NCBI GenBank assembly: GCA_947649125.1
Contig: CANSQL010000001.1
Location: forward strand, 1-64,000
Origin: an uncultured Erysipelotrichaceae bacterium
Lineage (GTDB): Bacteria > Bacillota_I > Bacilli_A > Erysipelotrichales > Erysipelotrichaceae
Reading direction: 5' to 3'
DNA: 64,000 nucleotides
A program made the position numbers and the translations under genes. Numbering within the stretch: position 1 is the stretch's first letter; every line of letters begins with the position of its first letter. This document shows positions 62,886 to 64,000 of this stretch, piece by piece. The notes beneath the pieces are model-generated. The model worked only from the letters and a program-made list of their open reading frames with translations. It was not told the origin of the DNA and ran no database searches.

Positions 62886-64000
62886 TTATACCAATTCATG
62901 CGTAATGATATTGTTGATGCGATCCGGTCCGACCGAAATCAATGAGATGCGCGTATCGGTAAATTCCTCAATAAATGCTAAATATTCACGACAGGCCTGC
63001 GGTAATTCTTCATAGCTGCGGCATTCTGTGATATCCTCGTCCCAGCCGGTAAACAGCTTATATACAGGCTTAGCGGAAGCGACATCCTCAACAGCAGACG
63101 GAATATAATCCAAGACCTCACCGTTTACCTCGTAGCCGATACATACCTTCAGCTCCTTCAAACCGCTCAATACATCGATTTTTGTCACTACGATATCAGT
63201 TAAGCCGTTTAAAATGCAGGCATGCTTCACCACGTTAAGATCAAGCCAGCCGCAGCGACGCGGACGTCCTGTAGTAGCGCCGTATTCACCGCCGTGCTCA
63301 CGAATATACGCACCTGTTTCATCCTCTAATTCAGTTACGAACGGTCCTTCACCGACACGTGTGCTGTAGGCCTTTACTACACCGATGATATGCTTTAAGC
63401 GCTGCGGTGCTACCCCTGCCCCCTCGCATACTCCGGCAGAAGTCGGTGATGATGAAGTCACAAACGGATAAGTACCGTAATTGATATCCAACATGGCCGC
63501 CTGAGCACCCTCAAACAAAACAAGCTGATCCTTATCCAATGCTTTATTGACCTCATTTACCGATTCAATAATACGCGGCAACAGCTTTTCACGAATATCC
63601 GCAAAGCGCTGTACCATTTCCTCATAGTCAAACGGTTCCTCATGATAGATATCAACAATCTGTTCATTTTTCAAAGCCAATGCGTAAGCTAAGCGCTCCT
63701 TAAAGGCCTCGAAATGAACCAAGTCATGGACTCTTAAACCGATTCTCGTATATTTATCGGCATAGCACGGGCCGATTCCACGCTTCGTTGTACCGATTTT
63801 ATTCTTACCGGCCTTTTCCTCCTGAAGCTGATCCAGCTTGATATGATACGGCATAATCAAATGTGCACGTTCACTGATATAGATATGCTCGGTATTCATT
63901 CCCTTGCTTTCTAAAATTGCCAGCTCCTCTAATAATACAAACGGATCGACAACAACTCCCGGTCCGATGATACATTTCGCATGCTCATGCAGACAGCCGC
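62886..64000 (-). CDS. purA: Adenylosuccinate synthetase, 5' part outside window
   Basis: Makes adenylosuccinate from IMP, aspartate and GTP. The frame is open to the window edge: upstream of the first internal Met at 63899 it reads CIIGPGVVVDPFVLLEELA, so the true start is beyond 64000. Visible are GTTKRGIGPCYADK, the IMP/GTP blocks VLFEGAQAAMLDINYGTYPFVTSS and TTGRPRRCGWLDL, and the C-terminal SVGPDRINNI. About 60 residues, including the P-loop GDEGKGK, are missing. It joins purC, purB and purF in the window but is not contiguous with them. Confidence 0.95.
   Translation of the reverse strand, partial: GCLHEHAKCIIGPGVVVDPFVLLEELAILESKGMNTEHIYISERAHLIMPYHIKLDQLQEEKAGKNKIGTTKRGIGPCYADKYTRIGLRVHDLVHFEAFKERLAYALALKNEQIVDIYHEEPFDYEEMVQRFADIREKLLPRIIESVNEVNKALDKDQLVLFEGAQAAMLDINYGTYPFVTSSSPTSAGVCEGAGVAPQRLKHIIGVVKAYSTRVGEGPFVTELEDETGAYIREHGGEYGATTGRPRRCGWLDLNVVKHACILNGLTDIVVTKIDVLSGLKELKVCIGYEVNGEVLDYIPSAVEDVASAKPVYKLFTGWDEDITECRSYEELPQACREYLAFIEEFTDTRISLISVGPDRINNIITHELV

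Noticed and set aside
1-64000. CRISPR arrays, insertion sequences, prophage
   Set aside because: No regularly spaced repeats, transposase, integrase or phage structural genes were seen on either strand.

Overview
The window is a chromosomal segment of a low-to-moderate GC, endospore-forming Bacillota. Sporulation genes (spoVAC-AD-AE-AF, spoIVA), single-subunit glycyl-tRNA synthetase, a type III glutamine synthetase and the ybeY-dgkA-cdd-era-recO-glyS-dnaG-rpoD-trmK gene order suggest an Erysipelotrichales-like gut bacterium. That placement is an inference from gene content; no 16S gene is present. No CRISPR array, rRNA operon, insertion sequence or prophage was seen.

Layout. 0-5 kb: a cell-wall M23 hydrolase, a cation P-type ATPase and plsY. 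5.4-11.8 kb: topoisomerase IV (parE-parC) and a membrane-anchored MutS-like ATPase. 11.9-15.1 kb: the spoVA operon behind a sigma-G-like promoter. 15.3-17.2 kb: an AAA ATPase plus TOPRIM gene pair that looks like an RloA/RloB (AbiL-type) phage-defence module, inserted before scpA-scpB. 18.6-32 kb: an accessory stretch with a CAP-domain protein, DUF3737-malY, two MATE exporters, lipoproteins, an ankyrin-WYL pair, a divergent HTH/Ser-Thr-kinase pair, a strongly structured untranslated RNA in front of a decayed lipoprotein gene, tRNA-Glu, a rhodanese lipoprotein and a Na/Pi transporter. 32.3-40.6 kb: the housekeeping run ybeY to trmK. 40.6-46 kb: a relBE-type toxin-antitoxin pair, a zinc peptidase, HU, spoIVA and galE. 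46.4-50.1 kb: purC-purB and, convergent, purF. 50.2-61.2 kb: a nitrogen-assimilation cluster (pyrG, an ANTAR antiterminator, glutamine synthetase I, asnB, a three-piece glutamate synthase and, divergently, glutamine synthetase III). 61-64 kb: a third MATE exporter and the truncated purA.

The most interesting system is the nitrogen cluster. Its three transcripts (glnA-I/ANTAR/pyrG, the split gltB/asnB operon and glnN) each start from a TTGACA-17-TATAAT-like promoter. Each has a very short leader carrying a 5-bp hairpin with a hexaloop AAAGGN (A at position 1, G at position 4, the known ANTAR recognition pattern). In each leader this hairpin overlaps, and so must compete with, an intrinsic terminator placed just before the ribosome binding site. 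The ANTAR protein encoded in the cluster has a receiver-like domain without the phospho-acceptor Asp. I infer a local antitermination regulon for glutamine and glutamate metabolism that uses one hairpin per leader instead of the usual two.

Starts were moved inward from the longest open frame wherever a Shine-Dalgarno sequence or promoter position required it. No database search or folding program was run: family names come from recognised motifs, and RNA structures were read by eye.
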